Below are positions 52,074-52,860 of a stretch of 52,860 nucleotides of DNA, one piece after another. How positions within the stretch are numbered: the first letter of the stretch is position 1; every line of letters begins with the position of its first letter. The DNA comes from Bacillota bacterium (GTDB lineage Bacteria > Bacillota > Clostridia > Peptostreptococcales > Anaerovoracaceae), in the NCBI GenBank assembly GCA_030526355.1, contig JAUNDC010000019.1, positions 1-52,860 of the forward strand, given 5' to 3'. The position numbers were made by a program, and so were the translations under genes. Below the pieces are notes generated by a model that searched no databases, was not told the DNA's origin, and saw nothing but the letters and a program-made list of their open reading frames with translations.

Positions 52074-52592
52074 CTATATTTCCAGACAGACATTATCACA
52101 GTTCTTCATTTTGTATTCAATGATTCTGTCCGCTGTACCGTACTCCAAAAGCGACAGGACTGAGCAGATCAGGTAATCAGATGAAACTATAACGATCACC
52201 CTGTGACCTTCAGCCAGTTCCTTCAGTTTCGCCAGCGCAGCTTCAGCACGCACATTCAGATCGTCGCCGCCATAAACTTCACGAATAAGTTTCGGATTGC
52301 TTCTGACCTCTATAGCTGTTTCCTTGTTATATGTAGTCTCCTCCAGGCTCCCTGTGAATATCTCATCAAATTCAGGGTGGCTGGTTATATTGTATTCCGG
52401 ATACGCTATCTGCGCCGTCTGTATAGCCCTCTTTTTACATGACGCATAAACTGCATCGGGCTTTTCAGGGATATTGCCCGAAACTGTGGTAGCCTGTTCT
52501 TTTCCAAGCTCTGTCAGAGGATAATCCCCTCCCCATATTTTATTGATATTTGCCTCTGACTCTCCATGACGGACCAGATATACTTTGCTCAT
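52074..52592 (-). CDS. Histidine phosphatase superfamily protein, second His missing
   Basis: 172 aa. The nucleophile motif LVRHGESEAN is intact (His ~9), as is the basic patch CKKRAIQTA. The second conserved His, which normally follows as VxVSHGxxIR, is replaced: the sequence reads VIVSSDYLICSVL. Activity may be lost or altered; substrate unknown. GGAGG precedes the ATG. It begins 14 bp after the flavoprotein gene. Confidence 0.87.
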   Translation of the reverse strand: MSKVYLVRHGESEANINKIWGGDYPLTELGKEQATTVSGNIPEKPDAVYASCKKRAIQTAQIAYPEYNITSHPEFDEIFTGSLEETTYNKETAIEVRSNPKLIREVYGGDDLNVRAEAALAKLKELAEGHRVIVIVSSDYLICSVLSLLEYGTADRIIEYKMKNCDNVCLEI

Positions 52593-52606
52593 TCTGATTA
52601 TCCTCC

Positions 52607-52860
52607 CTATAGCTCCAGATGCTGCCTACTTTCATACCCAAGCTTCTTCAAATCCGAATTCAGATAATCCATAGATTGCGGTGTTACCTTTATCAAATGC
52701 ATCGAGCGTTCCATTTTATCAAAAGCATCATGCGGCAGTTTCTTATAATCCATCACTTCGAAATATTCATCAGTGCCCTCCTGAACCATCTCGGCTGTTC
52801 CCTGAATCTGCAGCCCGCCAAGATTACCAAAGCCAGAGTATTCATCGTAAATCGCCATAG
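52607..52860 (-). CDS. PNPOx-like flavin-binding split-barrel protein, N-terminus cut by window edge
   Basis: At least 84 codons. The segment GFGNLGGLQIQGTAEMV matches the FMN split-barrel family (pyridoxamine phosphate oxidase-like), where L-Q-x-x-G-x-A-E marks the central strand. The remainder ends LKKLGYESRQHLEL. An internal ATG lies two bases from the edge, but the family starts earlier, so the true start is outside. An FMN- or F420-dependent small oxidoreductase is likely. Confidence 0.72.
   Translation of the reverse strand, partial: MAIYDEYSGFGNLGGLQIQGTAEMVQEGTDEYFEVMDYKKLPHDAFDKMERSMHLIKVTPQSMDYLNSDLKKLGYESRQHLEL

Overview
The window is 52.9 kb of bacterial chromosome, almost certainly from an anaerobic Clostridia-type Firmicute. 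The evidence is AGGAGG-type ribosome binding sites, TTG/GTG starts, TTGACA/TATAAT promoters, class III (oxygen-sensitive) ribonucleotide reductase, desulfoferrodoxin, a LexA box of the Gram-positive CGAAC..GTTCG type and clostridial-style hybrid kinases. Genus cannot be told from the sequence. No rRNA, tRNA, CRISPR array, intact IS element or phage gene was seen. All recognised genes but one lie on the minus strand, so transcription runs right to left.

Layout from left to right. (1) 1-7623: a six-gene minus-strand operon holding a zinc-ribbon protein (cut by the window edge), a DUF5050-like lipoprotein, an SPFH protein with three C-terminal zinc ribbons, a large secreted protein and two unrecognised proteins. 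It recalls the Bacillus ydjGHI envelope-stress set. A 610-bp leader full of inverted and direct repeats precedes it. (2) 8244-15002: a membrane LuxR regulator, then an apparent five-gene run of two CobW-type GTPases, a 7TM sensor with a worn-out kinase domain, a NarX/DesK-type histidine kinase and a NarL-type response regulator. (3) 15063-19035: DUF445 protein, flavodoxin, MarR regulator, a decayed MATE exporter and an SDR dehydrogenase. The same 16-bp palindrome lies upstream of marR and of the flavodoxin gene. (4) 19105-24250: an isolated 37-aa gene with its own promoter and terminator, an acyltransferase, desulfoferrodoxin, and nrdD-nrdG with two NrdR boxes 32 bp apart.

(5) 24533-42298: a signalling island with four hybrid histidine kinases, a solute-binding lipoprotein overlapping one kinase without any ABC permease, and a receiver-GGDEF-EAL protein whose upstream region carries an 11-base G tract. 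One kinase has a PocR domain followed by six tandem copies of one PAS-like unit. None of the kinases has a DNA-binding output partner here, so c-di-GMP turnover is the only visible output. (6) 42339-44600: an SOS cassette (lexA, Y-family polymerase, small conserved partner). (7) 44601-51876: an AT-rich accessory block with a WG-repeat protein, unknown proteins, a WYL regulator and a HipB-like XRE regulator. The XRE gene is preceded by three evenly spaced copies of a GCCGTACGGC palindrome. (8) 52074-52860: a histidine-phosphatase-fold protein lacking its second catalytic histidine, and a PNPOx-like flavoprotein cut by the window edge.

The best candidates for something undescribed are the XRE/WYL-headed accessory block, the six-fold PAS array kinase, the lipoprotein/hybrid-kinase/EAL set with the G tract, and the stand-alone 37-aa gene.
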